Shown: in pieces, positions 27,454 to 37,087 of the stretch
Position numbering within the stretch: position 1 is the first letter of the stretch
Layout of the letters: the number at the start of each line of letters is the position of its first letter
From: Pandoraea communis
Lineage (GTDB): Bacteria > Pseudomonadota > Gammaproteobacteria > Burkholderiales > Burkholderiaceae
Direction of reading: 5' to 3'
Assembly: GCF_902459745.1 (NCBI RefSeq)
Contig: NZ_CABPSJ010000008.1
Location: 177,482 to 241,481, forward strand
Length of the DNA: 64,000 bases
Made by a program: the position numbers and the translations under genes
The notes under the pieces: generated by a model
What the model was told of the DNA's origin: nothing
Databases searched by the model: none
Seen by the model: only the letters and a program-made list of their open reading frames with translations

Positions 27454-28305
27454 ATGGCAAGTCTCGATCGGCCGGATATGCGGCAGATGGCCGTCTCGAC
27501 GGCGACGACATCGTCTGAGCCGTACATCAGCGTCAGCGGTCTTTGCGTCGATTTCGAGACGCATGGCCGTATCAATCGCGTGCTGAACGACATTCATCTG
27601 TCGGTCGAACGCGGCGGATTCACCTCGCTGGTGGGGCCGTCCGGTTGTGGCAAAAGCACGTTGCTCAAGGTGCTCGCGGGATTGCAGGCACCCACGCAGG
27701 GACGAGTGAGCGTGGGCGGTATGACGCCGTCCGAGGCGGTTCGGCAGCGCCGCATCGGCCTGGTGTTTCAGGAGGCGGCGCTCATGCCGTGGAAGAGCGC
27801 GCTCGATAACGTGTGTCTGTTGATGGAGCTGGTCGGCACGCTGCGCGACAAGGACGCCATTCGCACGCGTGCGCTTGAGTTGCTGAACATCGTCGGCCTC
27901 GGGCATGCAGTGGACCGCAAGCCGTCGCAGTTGTCCGGCGGAATGCGTCAGCGCGTCTCGATCGCGCGTGCTTTGGCGCTCGATCCGGAGGTGCTGATGA
28001 TGGACGAACCGTTCGGTGCGCTCGACGCCATCACCCGCGAAGAGATGAGCGACTTTCTGCTCGAACTCTGGCAGCGCACGGGCAAGACGATCGTATTCGT
28101 GACGCATTCGATCGACGAAGCCGTGTTCCTGTCGCGCGAAGTCACTGTCATGGCGACCGGACCCGCACGCATTCTCGAATGCCTGACGGTTCCGTTGGCG
28201 TATCCCCGCAACGAGGATAGCTACGCCACGCAGGCGTTTGCCCAGACGGCTTCGCATCTGCGAAAGCGTCTCAAAGAAGGCCATCGGGCCGGGAGGACAT
28301 CATGA
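27454..28305 (+). CDS. ABC importer ATPase, nitrate/sulfonate/taurine (SsuB/TauB) type
   Basis: A 283-residue ATPase with all expected motifs: Walker A GPSGCGKST (about residue 65), Q-loop LVFQEAALMPWKS, signature LSGGMRQRVSIARAL, Walker B VLMMDEPFGALD and the switch His in FVTHSIDEAVFLS. The Q-loop and D-loop forms are those of the NMT1/SsuA-dependent importers. The stop overlaps the permease start by four bases, giving translational coupling. Confidence 0.95.
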   Translation: MASLDRPDMRQMAVSTATTSSEPYISVSGLCVDFETHGRINRVLNDIHLSVERGGFTSLVGPSGCGKSTLLKVLAGLQAPTQGRVSVGGMTPSEAVRQRRIGLVFQEAALMPWKSALDNVCLLMELVGTLRDKDAIRTRALELLNIVGLGHAVDRKPSQLSGGMRQRVSIARALALDPEVLMMDEPFGALDAITREEMSDFLLELWQRTGKTIVFVTHSIDEAVFLSREVTVMATGPARILECLTVPLAYPRNEDSYATQAFAQTASHLRKRLKEGHRAGRTS

Positions 28306-29123
28306 GTGCATCGCCTACCGACGTCGTGCCGGCCGGCGCGCGCGGGCGCGCCGCCCCGAAACCGTTTCGCGGTCTGTGGCGTGCAGGGCCCGGTGTGGCG
28401 CTGACGATTGTGCTGCTGGTGCTGTGGGAGGCAGGGCTACGCCTGTTCGACGTGCCGGCATTCGTGTTGCCGACGCCGGCACAGATCGCCGGGGCATTGG
28501 TGGCGAAGCAGCCGGAACTCGCCGCCGCGGCGTGGGTGACCGCTCGCGAGGTTCTGTACGGATTCGTGCTGTCCTCGGTGGTGGGCGCCGCACTTGCCAT
28601 TTGCATCGCGCGTTTCGAGCGATTGGGCAGCGCGGTCTATCCGCTGATGGTGGTCTTCCAGAACGTGCCCAAGATCGCACTCGCCCCGATATTCGTGCTC
28701 TGGTTCGGTTACGACCTGATGCCCAAGATTCTCCTCATCGTCGTGATGGCATTTTTCCCGGTGGCCCTGAACATGCTGGTGGGTCTGCGCTCGGCCGATC
28801 CGAATCTGGTGGCGCTGCTCAAGTCGGTGGGCGCCACACGAAGCCAGATTCTGATGCGGGTACAGATTCCGCACTCGTTGCCGGCGTTGATGGCGGGTAT
28901 CAAGGTGGCGATCACGCTGAGTGTTATCGGCGCCATCGTCGGTGAGTTTGCCGGTGCCTCGGCCGGGCTGGGCTACGTGATTCAGTTTGCCTCGACGCAA
29001 ATGCAGATGCCGCTTGTCTTTGCGGCACTCGTCGAGGTCTCGCTGCTCGGTGTGCTTTTCTACTACGCCGTCGAGTGGTTCGAATACCGCTTCATCACCT
29101 GGGGAGGCGAAGCGCGTCACTGA
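28302..29123 (+). CDS. ABC importer permease, SsuC/TauC type
   Basis: A 273-residue inner-membrane subunit with about six transmembrane segments. The BPD_transp_1 coupling region shows VVFQNVPKIALAPIFVLWFG and the conserved EAA-type loop LVALLKSVGATRSQILMRVQIPHSLP is visible at residues 168-193. It starts inside the ATPase stop codon region. The solute-binding protein gene follows after 81 bases. Confidence 0.94.
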   Translation: MSASPTDVVPAGARGRAAPKPFRGLWRAGPGVALTIVLLVLWEAGLRLFDVPAFVLPTPAQIAGALVAKQPELAAAAWVTAREVLYGFVLSSVVGAALAICIARFERLGSAVYPLMVVFQNVPKIALAPIFVLWFGYDLMPKILLIVVMAFFPVALNMLVGLRSADPNLVALLKSVGATRSQILMRVQIPHSLPALMAGIKVAITLSVIGAIVGEFAGASAGLGYVIQFASTQMQMPLVFAALVEVSLLGVLFYYAVEWFEYRFITWGGEARH

Positions 29124-29204
29124 ACGCCATTTAGCTATTTCGCTATTTCGCCGGGTTGTCGTCGTGTCCTCTCTCTTAGTGTTTCTTCTTGCAGGAGTAC
29201 CAGC

Positions 29205-30227
29205 GTGAGCAGATTGAGCAAACTGTTTTCGGTTCTTCTCGTGTCGATGTCGTTGCTGGGCGCCGCAGCGCCGGCGTCGGCAGCCGACGACGTCGTCGTC
29301 CAACTCGACTGGGTCGTGCGAGGCAACCACGCGATGTTTTTCGTGGCGCGCGACAAGGGCATGTTCGCGAAGCAGGGGATCAACGTGACGGCGATTCGCA
29401 AGGGCACCGGCTCGGTCGATGCGCTGCGGATGGTGGCCAATGGCAGCGCGCAGTTCGGCTTCGGAGACCTCTCGACGCTGTTGGTCGCCCGCACGCAGGG
29501 CGCGTCGAATACCGCGCTGGTGGCCGTGAATCAGAAGAGCCCGCTGGCGATGGTGTCGGTCAAGGCGCGCAAGCCGCTCAATTCGGCCAAGGATCTCAAG
29601 GGCATGAATGTCGGCGTGCATCCCGCCGGTTCGACCTATGTGTTCCTGAAAGCCTTCCTCAGCAAGAACGGCATGTCGCTCGCCGACATCAAGCAAAGCA
29701 CGGTGGCGCCGCCCTATGAGAATTACCTCGTGATGGGGCGCGTCGATGCCGTACCGGGTTACATCGACGCCGAGGTGCCGCTGCTCGAAGAGAAGACGGG
29801 CGGTCCGGGGTCGCTTTCGATACTCCAGGCCGCCGATCACGGGCTGAACGTCTACGGCTCGGGCATGTTCGCTTCGGACAAGATGATCGCCGCGAATCCG
29901 CAACTCGTTCAGCGCTTCGTGAACGCGTACACGGAGGCGTTCGCTTATGTCGTCGCCCATCCCGACGAGGCGGTTGCCGCCATCGTGAAGGCTAACCCCG
30001 AGTACAAGGGCCAGGAAAAGATCCTCGCCGAGCAACTCGACGCGGACTTCAAACACACGATGTACTCGGGCGATACCGCAACCCATGGCATTGGATGGAT
30101 CGACGGCAAGCGCTGGGGCGAAATGTTCGATGTCCTCCAGAAAGAGGGTTCGATTGACGCGAGCGCAAAGGCGAGCGGCGGCTTCGATATGAAATTCCTG
30201 GCGGCGGCCAAGCCGCTGCGCAAGTGA
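29205..30227 (+). CDS. ABC importer solute-binding protein, NMT1/THI5-like
   Basis: A 340-residue periplasmic binding protein. GTG start at 29205 with GCAGGAG upstream; signal peptide LSKLFSVLLVSMSLLGAAAP with cleavage near ASA-ADD. The mature part has the NMT1-like order VVQLDWVVRGNHAMFFVARD, RMVANGSAQFGFGDLSTL and VGVHPAGSTYVFLKAF. Proteins of this family bind pyrimidine precursors, sulfonates, phthalate-like acids or nitrate. With the dioxygenase in the same operon an aromatic acid is plausible but unproven. Confidence 0.93.
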   Translation: MSRLSKLFSVLLVSMSLLGAAAPASAADDVVVQLDWVVRGNHAMFFVARDKGMFAKQGINVTAIRKGTGSVDALRMVANGSAQFGFGDLSTLLVARTQGASNTALVAVNQKSPLAMVSVKARKPLNSAKDLKGMNVGVHPAGSTYVFLKAFLSKNGMSLADIKQSTVAPPYENYLVMGRVDAVPGYIDAEVPLLEEKTGGPGSLSILQAADHGLNVYGSGMFASDKMIAANPQLVQRFVNAYTEAFAYVVAHPDEAVAAIVKANPEYKGQEKILAEQLDADFKHTMYSGDTATHGIGWIDGKRWGEMFDVLQKEGSIDASAKASGGFDMKFLAAAKPLRK

Positions 30228-30237
30228 GGAGGTCGAG

Positions 30238-31770
30238 ATGAGTGCCATCCTGTCCGAAAACTCGAGCGCTTCCGAGTCATCCCCACGGCAAGGCTGCGGT
30301 GCCGGACTGACCTTGCCTGCTCAAGATGGCTTGTACTACGGCGGCGCGTGGCATGCCCCGCGCTCGGGCCGTTATGCCGATGTCTACAGCCCCGGTGACG
30401 GATCTCGGATCGGCCGGGCTGCCGTGGGCGATGCGAGCGACGTTGATGCCGCCGTCGCTGCTGCCCGGCAGGGGTTTGCCGTGTGGCGCGATACGCCGCC
30501 GCTCGAGCGGGCACGGATTCTCAGGGCCGCCGCCGTCGAGATGCGCAAGCATGCCGCCGATCTGGCCTTGCTGGATGCTGCCGACTGCGGCAATCCGGTG
30601 GCTGAAATGACGGGGGACGTGATGGTTGCAGCAGCGCTGTTCGAGTTCTTCGCGGGGCTGGTCACGGAAATGAAAGGGGCCTCGATTCCGATGGGCCCCG
30701 AAGCGATCAACTTCACCGTGCGCGAGCCCGTGGGCGTAGTCGCCAGAATCGTGGCGTTCAACCATCCCTTCATGTTCGCGGCAGGCAAGATGGCGGCACC
30801 GCTTGCGGCAGGTAACGCGGTCATCGTCAAACCGCCCGAGCAGGCCCCGTTGTCGTCGTTACGGCTCGCGGAGATCGTCGGTGGCTTGTTCCCGCCGGGT
30901 GTCGTGTCGATTCTCAATGGCGGGCGCGATGTCGGGGAGTCGCTCGTGTCGCATCCCGACGTCGCAATGCTGGGATTGGTGGGCAGCGTTCCGACCGGAC
31001 GTGCGGTGGCGCGTGGTGCCGCAGAGCGCATCAAGCCGATGCTGTTGGAGCTGGGCGGCAAAAACGCCCTGATTGCCTATCCCGACGTCGACCCCGACGC
31101 GCTGGCGGCCGGTGCGGTTGCCGGCATGAACTTCACATGGTGCGGCCAGTCGTGCGGTTCCACCAGCCGCCTGTTCCTGCATGCGAGCATGTACGACGCC
31201 GTGATCGAGCGTATTGCCGAGCGATGCAAAGCCTTCGTGCCCGGCTTGCCGACGGATCCGAAAACCAGCATGGGCGCCGTCATCAGTCAGGCGCAGCATG
31301 CGCGAGTCCTCGCGTTCATCGCCTCGGCGCATGAAGAGGGGGCGAGGCTCGTGTATGGCGGCAAGGTGCCCGACGATCCGGCGCTGGCAAACGGCTACTA
31401 CATCGAGCCGACCGTGTTTGCCGATGTTCAGCCACAGATGCGTATCGCGCAGGAGGAGATCTTCGGCCCCGTGCTGTCGATCATCAAATGGCACGACGAG
31501 GCGCAGATGCTGGCCGATGTGAATGCACTCGACTACGGGTTGACGTGTGCCATCTGGACGAACGATCTTGAGAAGGGCATGCGCACGGCGTCTCGGGTCA
31601 ATGCGGGGTTCGTATGGATCAACGAGGTCGGCAAACATTTCCTTGGGGCGCCGTTCGGCGGGATGAAGCAGTCGGGCATGGGCCGGGAAGAGTGTCTCGG
31701 CGAGATGCTGTCGTTCACGCAGGAAAAGAACATTCATGTGAGCCTGCGCCGCGTTGCCACGCAGCGCTGA
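30238..31770 (+). CDS. NAD(P)-dependent aldehyde dehydrogenase
   Basis: A 510-residue member of the ALDH superfamily. The cofactor-binding region reads VARIVAFNHPFMFAAGKMAA and AGNAVIVKPPEQAPLS; the general-base Glu is in LLELGGKNALI (about 265) and the catalytic Cys in WCGQSCGSTSRLF (about 303). EEIFGPVLSI and PFGGMKQSGMGREEC are also present. AGGAGG lies just before the ATG. It lies between the ABC importer and a GMC alcohol oxidoreductase, so it probably oxidises the aldehyde which that enzyme makes. Confidence 0.95.
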   Translation: MSAILSENSSASESSPRQGCGAGLTLPAQDGLYYGGAWHAPRSGRYADVYSPGDGSRIGRAAVGDASDVDAAVAAARQGFAVWRDTPPLERARILRAAAVEMRKHAADLALLDAADCGNPVAEMTGDVMVAAALFEFFAGLVTEMKGASIPMGPEAINFTVREPVGVVARIVAFNHPFMFAAGKMAAPLAAGNAVIVKPPEQAPLSSLRLAEIVGGLFPPGVVSILNGGRDVGESLVSHPDVAMLGLVGSVPTGRAVARGAAERIKPMLLELGGKNALIAYPDVDPDALAAGAVAGMNFTWCGQSCGSTSRLFLHASMYDAVIERIAERCKAFVPGLPTDPKTSMGAVISQAQHARVLAFIASAHEEGARLVYGGKVPDDPALANGYYIEPTVFADVQPQMRIAQEEIFGPVLSIIKWHDEAQMLADVNALDYGLTCAIWTNDLEKGMRTASRVNAGFVWINEVGKHFLGAPFGGMKQSGMGREECLGEMLSFTQEKNIHVSLRRVATQR

Positions 31771-31797
31771 CCCGTCAACCGATCGCAGGACCCAGGC

Positions 31798-33471
31798 ATG
31801 CAAACCACTTTTGATTACATCATCGTTGGCGCGGGCTCGGCGGGCTGTACGCTCGCCAATCGTCTGACCGAGGACCGCGACGTCCGGGTTCTTGTGCTGG
31901 AGGCCGGGGGGTGGGATCGCGACCCCTGGATTCACATCCCGCTCGGCTGGGGCAAGATCCTCACCAAGCGGCTGCATGACTGGATGTACGACTGCGAGCC
32001 GGAAGAGAATGTTGGCGGACGAAGTGTGGAATGTGCACGCGGCAAGGTGATCGGCGGTTCGTCGTCGGTCAACGCCATGGCGCATGTGCGCGGCAATCGC
32101 GCCGATTTCGAGCGATGGGTGCGCGATTACGGGCTGCGCGACTGGTCCTACGATGCCGTGCTGCCGTACTTCCAGAAGCAGGAGCGTTGGGAGGAGGGCG
32201 GAGGTGCCTTTCGCGGAGCCGACGGGCCGCTGAACGTGCAGCGATGCCGCTATGAAGACTCGTTGCTCGGTGCTTTCGCCGACGCATCGACGTCCGCCGG
32301 GCATCGTTGGGTCGACGACTATAACGGTGCGACGCAGGCGGGTTTCAGCCGTCTTCAGATGACGATTCGCAACGGACGCCGTTGCAGCGCCGCAAGCGCT
32401 TATCTGCACCCGGCGCGTGCTCGCGCAGGCCTGCGGGTCGAGGTGAATGCGCTCGCGTCTCGCGTGCTGCTCGAAGGCGACAAGGCAGTCGGGGTCGAGT
32501 ACTGGCAGAACGGCGTGAAACATGTGGCGATGGCCAGTCGCGAAGTCTTGCTGTCGGGTGGGGTGATCAATACCCCCCAGTTGCTCATGCTCTCGGGCAT
32601 TGGCGATCCGCAGCGGCTGTCGCAGATCGGCGTGCCGGCGTTGGTGGCGAGCGCGGGCGTCGGCCGAAATCTCCAGGACCATCCCTCGGTGATCGTGATG
32701 TATCGCCGGGCAACGCCGGGGCCGTTCCACCGGATGATGCGCCTTGACCGTATTGGCGTTCAACTGATTCGCGCGTATCTGACCGGAAAAGGGTTCGCGT
32801 CGGATGTGCCGGGCGGCGTGGTCGGTTTCATGCACAGCGGCGAAGCCCCCGATTCGAGCGGGGCCCCCGATTTGCAACTGCTGCTGACGGCGGCCCCGCT
32901 GGGGGCCTGGCCGTATTTCAAGCCATTCAAACAACCCTTCAACGACGGCTTTGCGTGCCGCACCGTCTTGCTGCATCCGGAGAGCCGCGGCGAAGTCCGG
33001 CTCACTTCGGGCAATCCGTCCGAGAAAGCGCGCATCCATCAGAATTTCCTGTCTACGCCTTACGACTGGGCGGCGTTGCGCTCGTCGGTGCGGATCGTGC
33101 GCGAGTTGGCCGCGCAACCGAGTCTGGCGCCATATATCGGTGCCGAGATTGCGCCGGGGCCGTCGAGTTCGTCGGATGCGCAAATCGATGCTTTTATCCG
33201 GAAGACGGCGATTACGGTTCACCACCCGGCGGGCACGTGCCGGATGGGAACCAACGACGACCCGATGGCTGTGGTCGACAGCGAACTGCGTGTCAAGGGG
33301 GTGCGTGGGCTGCGGGTGGTCGACGCATCGGTCATGCCCGACCTGACGTCGGGCAACATCAACGCGCCGGTCATCATGATTGCCGAGCGCGCCGCAGATA
33401 TGATTCGCGGGCGTGTTCCGATGCATGCGGCTGCGCCGGCGCACGCCGGCGCCGAAGCGGTGGCGGTATGA
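31798..33471 (+). CDS. GMC-family alcohol/choline dehydrogenase
   Basis: A 557-residue FAD oxidoreductase. FAD-binding motif [18 protein letters not shown] at the N-terminus, [20 protein letters not shown] near 85, and the catalytic His pair in [13 protein letters not shown] and the C-terminal [19 protein letters not shown]. Family members oxidise primary alcohols to aldehydes without a nicotinamide cofactor, passing electrons to oxygen or the respiratory chain. It precedes, by a four-base overlap, the damaged 2-hydroxyacid dehydrogenase. Confidence 0.94.
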   Translation: MQTTFDYIIVGAGSAGCTLANRLTEDRDVRVLVLEAGGWDRDPWIHIPLGWGKILTKRLHDWMYDCEPEENVGGRSVECARGKVIGGSSSVNAMAHVRGNRADFERWVRDYGLRDWSYDAVLPYFQKQERWEEGGGAFRGADGPLNVQRCRYEDSLLGAFADASTSAGHRWVDDYNGATQAGFSRLQMTIRNGRRCSAASAYLHPARARAGLRVEVNALASRVLLEGDKAVGVEYWQNGVKHVAMASREVLLSGGVINTPQLLMLSGIGDPQRLSQIGVPALVASAGVGRNLQDHPSVIVMYRRATPGPFHRMMRLDRIGVQLIRAYLTGKGFASDVPGGVVGFMHSGEAPDSSGAPDLQLLLTAAPLGAWPYFKPFKQPFNDGFACRTVLLHPESRGEVRLTSGNPSEKARIHQNFLSTPYDWAALRSSVRIVRELAAQPSLAPYIGAEIAPGPSSSSDAQIDAFIRKTAITVHHPAGTCRMGTNDDPMAVVDSELRVKGVRGLRVVDASVMPDLTSGNINAPVIMIAERAADMIRGRVPMHAAAPAHAGAEAVAV

Positions 33472-33896
33472 AGCTCGCCCTTGCGGGGCTGCGCCGGCAT
33501 CGCGTGGTTGTCACGCAGCCGCTGGACGATGCGGCCATCGAGCGCCTCGACCGATTTTTCGACGTGGCGTTGTGCAGCCATGACGGGCAGATGACGCGTG
33601 ACGCGCTGATCGAGCAGCTTCGCCCGGCGGCGGCGGCGCTTGTGGGCGAGGGTGACATCATCGATGCGCAGATGCTCGATGGTCTCGATGTGCTGCAAGC
33701 CGTGTGCTGCCTCACGCCGAGCGAACCGCACATGGATATCGAGGCGATGACTCGCGCGGGAGTGCGCGCGATGTCGTCGCCCGATGCCGGGCGCGCCGTC
33801 GAGAATCTGGTTGCCGCCTTTGGCTTCGGCAGACTCGGTGGGCACCCGCCCGATCTCCTTAATCCGGAACTGCTTTGCGACTGTTGCAGTTTCTAA
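33468..33896 (+). pseudogene. 2-hydroxyacid dehydrogenase with internal deletion of the NAD domain
   Basis: A 142-codon open frame begins like a D-isomer-specific 2-hydroxyacid dehydrogenase (RHRVVVTQPLDDAAIERLDR, IDAQMLDGLDVLQAV, MDIEAMTRAGVRA). It then jumps at about residue 103 directly to that family's C-terminal tail (GRAVENLVAAFGFGRLGGHP, PDLLNPEL). The roughly 180 residues between, which hold the GxGxxG NAD fold and the catalytic Arg, Glu and His, are missing without loss of frame. The product cannot bind NAD in the normal way, so I treat it as a pseudogene. The start overlaps the GMC stop, so it once ended the operon. Confidence 0.78.
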
Positions 33897-34019
33897 CGCG
33901 TCTGCGTGGCGTTACGCGCTAAAGGGACTGTAAGTGTCTACGAAAACGAAGGCAGGTCAACATCAGCCCTCGCCGTCGGTTAGACGCGAATCGTGTGTTC
34001 CCAACGCCTCGCTGGCATC

Positions 34020-34331
34020 TTAATTCGGTGCCACAACCTCAAGATCCAGCAACGCTGAACTCAGCGATTTGCCGTGCGCGTCCAATGCGAGCGAGCGTGT
34101 CACGCCACCCCCCAGCGCCTTGCCCAATACGAAGTTGAAAGCCGCCAGATGGGGAAGCTCGTAGCGCACGACATCTCCGAGCACGACATCTGCCAGGAAT
34201 GCCTTGACCCGATCGGCCGTGACTTCGGCGCGAAGATGCTCGTAATGTTGTGCGTCGTAACAGATGAGCGAGACATTGAGCGTGTTGCCTTTGTCTCCCG
34301 TGCGCGAATGCGCGAGTTCTCGCAGCTTCAT
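34020..34331 (-). CDS. AtuA-like C-terminal ferredoxin-fold domain protein
   Basis: A 103-residue protein matching the AtuA_C-type domain: MKLRELAHSRTGDKGNTLNV, SLICYDAQHYEHLRAEVTAD, FVLGKALGGGVTRSLALDAH. In many bacteria it is fused to or encoded just after the DUF1446 AtuA protein, as here with a single-base gap. The ATG at 34331 is used; the open frame continues upstream inside atuA. Role within acyclic-terpene-type or other acyl-CoA catabolism is unknown. Confidence 0.82.
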   Translation of the reverse strand: MKLRELAHSRTGDKGNTLNVSLICYDAQHYEHLRAEVTADRVKAFLADVVLGDVVRYELPHLAAFNFVLGKALGGGVTRSLALDAHGKSLSSALLDLEVVAPN

Positions 34332-34332
34332 C

Positions 34333-35700
34333 TCAAATCTCCACAAGGGTGAACGCGGGTCTCGCGTGCTCGCGCGGCAACAGCACTGACTGAACCGCCA
34401 GCACTTCGCGCACCGATTTCGTCGCGCCGCCGCCGCCGGCCGGGCCATTCGTGTACAACGTCTCAACTTCGTTGCCGATGCGCACGGCCTGTTCGGCGGA
34501 TGTCGTACGTCCTGCCACGCGCACGCGAACCTCGTGCGGCTCTGCATTCAGTGAATCCAATGTCTTGCCGTACAGTGAATCCACGCCGATCACGTCGAAA
34601 CGCAGTTCGCCTGTCTGCACGCCGGTCAAGGCAAGGCGTTCACGCACGATCTCGATAGCAAGCCGTGCGCGCGCAACCGCGCCGGGGCCGCCATAGGAGA
34701 TCTGTCCTTCCCCGATGAATCCGTCGACATATCCGACGGACACCTTGAGCGTGTCGGTACGGGGCGTCCCGCGTCCCCCCGTGACTCGGACCCGGTCGGG
34801 CGCTTCCTCCGCCACGCGGACTTCAGAGAAATCGGCGACGACGTCCGGCTGAAGGTATCGCCGGGGATCGTGAATTTCGTACAGCAATTGCTCTTTGCAA
34901 GTGGCTTGCGTGACACGCCCCCCGGCTTGCGGGACTTTCGTGATGACGACCGAGCCGTCGGCCGACACTTCTCCAATCGGAAAGCCGAGCTTTGCGAGAT
35001 CAGGCACGTCCTTGTAGCCGGGATCGGCGAAATAGCCGCCCGTGACCTGTCCCGCACACTCCAACAGATGCCCGACGACAGTGGCTTGACCCAGCCTGTC
35101 CCAGTCGTCCATGCGCCAGCCGAACTCGTGGATCAGCGGCGCGGCAAACAGTGAGGGGTCTGCTACGCGCCCGGTCAATACGATCTGCGCCCCCGCAGCC
35201 AATGCGTCGACGATGGCGGTTGCCCCGAGATACGCGTTCGCCGACACGATCCGCTTTCGGTAGGACGCTACGCTCTCGCCGGTTTCCTCGAACTTCGCAT
35301 CGCTTTGCAGCACGACGTCGAGCACGTCGTCGCCGGTGACGGCGGCGATTTTCACGTCGCCTAGTCCCAGCTTGCGAGCGATCTCGGCCGTTTTGCGTGC
35401 CGCCGCAAGCGGATTCGCAGCACCCATGTTCGAGACGATCCGTACGCCATTGCGCATCGCGGCCGGCAGGACGGCAGTCATCCGTGCTTCGAGCAGTGGG
35501 TCGTAGCCGGCTTGCGGGTCTTTGCGGCGTGCCTGTTGCGCGATGGCAATCGTGCGCTCGGCGAGGCATTCGAAAACCAGGTAATCGAGTGCCCCGTGCG
35601 CCGCGAGTTCGACCGCGGGTTCGATACGGTCGCCGGAATACCCGGCGCCCGCACCGATTCGAATGCGTCGCGGGGCCGGGTGGATTGGCTTGCCTGTCAT
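34333..35700 (-). CDS. AtuA/DUF1446 family protein
   Basis: A 455-residue DUF1446 protein: IRIGAGAGYSGDRIEPAVEL at the start, LDYLVFECLAERTIAIAQQA, NGVRIVSNMGAANPLAA and LTGRVADPSLFAAPLIHEFG. In Pseudomonas the family member AtuA belongs to the acyclic terpene utilisation operon, but its reaction is not settled and many homologues sit in unrelated operons. Here it lies between its small partner and a citrate-type carrier, so a carboxylic-acid substrate seems more likely than a terpene. Confidence 0.88.
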   Translation of the reverse strand: MTGKPIHPAPRRIRIGAGAGYSGDRIEPAVELAAHGALDYLVFECLAERTIAIAQQARRKDPQAGYDPLLEARMTAVLPAAMRNGVRIVSNMGAANPLAAARKTAEIARKLGLGDVKIAAVTGDDVLDVVLQSDAKFEETGESVASYRKRIVSANAYLGATAIVDALAAGAQIVLTGRVADPSLFAAPLIHEFGWRMDDWDRLGQATVVGHLLECAGQVTGGYFADPGYKDVPDLAKLGFPIGEVSADGSVVITKVPQAGGRVTQATCKEQLLYEIHDPRRYLQPDVVADFSEVRVAEEAPDRVRVTGGRGTPRTDTLKVSVGYVDGFIGEGQISYGGPGAVARARLAIEIVRERLALTGVQTGELRFDVIGVDSLYGKTLDSLNAEPHEVRVRVAGRTTSAEQAVRIGNEVETLYTNGPAGGGGATKSVREVLAVQSVLLPREHARPAFTLVEI

Positions 35701-35725
35701 GCGGGTCGAGTCCGTTCGGTAAGGC

Positions 35726-37030
35726 TTAAAGAGGGAAGACGCCGAGCGCGGCGGCCGCGATCGTCATGACGATCGACGCGCCGAAGAGCAACGGAAACGT
35801 GAATTTCTGGTGATCGGCCAGATCGATGCGGCACAGACCGATCACGAGGAAGGTGGCCGGTGTGAGCGGGCTCACTGGGAAGCCCGTGGTCATTTGGCCC
35901 AGCAACGCGGCTTGACCGACTTGCACCGCCGGTACACCCAGTTGTCCGGCCACTTCGGCAATGACCGGCAGAACGCCGAAATAGAACGAATCGGGATCGA
36001 AGAGCATGCTAAGCGGCATCGACACCAACCCGAGAGCGACCGGAATGTGGCTCGCCATGCCTTGCGGCACGAAGCCCACGGCACCTTGCGCCATCGCCTT
36101 GAGCATCCCGCTGCCTTGCATCACCCCGGTGAACACACCCGCGGCAAGCAGAATGCCCGCCATCATCAACGCGGCACGCGCATGTGCGTCGATGCGTTTG
36201 CGCTGCATGTCGACGTTCGGATAATTCACCATCAACGCTACGCACAGACCCACCATGAACATGATCGCGGGCGGAATCTTCTCGCCCATCACGACCATGG
36301 TGCCCAGCACGATCAGCGTGAGCACGATGTTGAACCAGAAGAGTTTCGGGCGGCGCAGCGCCTGCTCTTCCGGCGACAACTCGCGTTTCGGCATGGGGAC
36401 TGCGCCACCGGCGGCGGTCAGTCCGAGACGCTTCTCTTCGCGACGACCCAGCCAGTAAGCCATGCCGAACACGAAGACCAGTCCGATGGCCTGCACCGGA
36501 ATCAGCGGATTGAACAGACTCGACACGGGCAAGTGCAGCGACGCCGAGGCCCGGATCATCGGCCCGGTCCACGGCAGGAAGTTGATGCCTGCGGCCATCG
36601 ATACGGCAGCCGCGAGCACTCGACGGTCCATGCCGAGGCGATCGTAGAGCGGCAGCATTGCGGGAATCGTGACGAGGAAGCAAACCGCGCCGGAGCCGTC
36701 GAGATGGATGAGCAACGCCAGCAACGTTGTGCCTACGACGATACGTGTCGGCCGTGTACCGACCGCTTTCAGAATGCGGTCGATGATCGGATCGAGCGTG
36801 CCTGCATCGGTAATGGTGCCGAAGTAGAGGATCGCGAAGACGAACATGCCAACGACCGGCGCAAGACTCTTCAGCCCGTCGATCACGAATTTGCTCGTTT
36901 GGAAGCCAAACCCGCCGATCAACGACGCCGCAATCGGCACGATGATGAGCGCCACCAGTGGCGACATGCGTTTTGACAGAATCGCGCCGAGCAGCACGAC
37001 GATGGTGGCCAGCCCCAGCAATGGCAGCAT
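35726..37030 (-). CDS. CitMHS-family citrate/tricarboxylate:H+ (or metal-complex) symporter
   Basis: A 434-residue carrier with about twelve hydrophobic segments, opening LLGLATIVVLLGAILSKRMS and containing FAILYFGTITDAGTLDPIID and VCFLVTIPAMLPLYDRLGMD, the pattern of CitMHS carriers. The hydrophilic loop GGAVPMPKRELSPEEQALR lies near residue 205. It begins the minus-strand operon with AtuA 25 bases downstream and is divergent from a LysR regulator, 99 bases away. Confidence 0.9.
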   Translation of the reverse strand: MLPLLGLATIVVLLGAILSKRMSPLVALIIVPIAASLIGGFGFQTSKFVIDGLKSLAPVVGMFVFAILYFGTITDAGTLDPIIDRILKAVGTRPTRIVVGTTLLALLIHLDGSGAVCFLVTIPAMLPLYDRLGMDRRVLAAAVSMAAGINFLPWTGPMIRASASLHLPVSSLFNPLIPVQAIGLVFVFGMAYWLGRREEKRLGLTAAGGAVPMPKRELSPEEQALRRPKLFWFNIVLTLIVLGTMVVMGEKIPPAIMFMVGLCVALMVNYPNVDMQRKRIDAHARAALMMAGILLAAGVFTGVMQGSGMLKAMAQGAVGFVPQGMASHIPVALGLVSMPLSMLFDPDSFYFGVLPVIAEVAGQLGVPAVQVGQAALLGQMTTGFPVSPLTPATFLVIGLCRIDLADHQKFTFPLLFGASIVMTIAAAALGVFPL

Positions 37031-37087
37031 GTGCTTGTCTCCAATATTGTCTTTTAGTGCGTTGGAGCGTAAGTTCCGGGGATTGAT

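Noticed and set aside
28437-30248. A 603-codon open frame on the minus strand opposite the ABC permease and binding-protein genes
   Set aside because: Low-complexity His/Arg-rich translation with no ribosome site and no recognisable domain; the plus-strand genes have clear motifs and a signal peptide.
30859-33444. An 861-codon open frame on the minus strand opposite the aldehyde dehydrogenase and GMC genes
   Set aside because: Its translation is Arg/His/Pro-rich without any family pattern, while the plus strand carries two genes with full catalytic motifs. Long antisense frames are common at this GC content.
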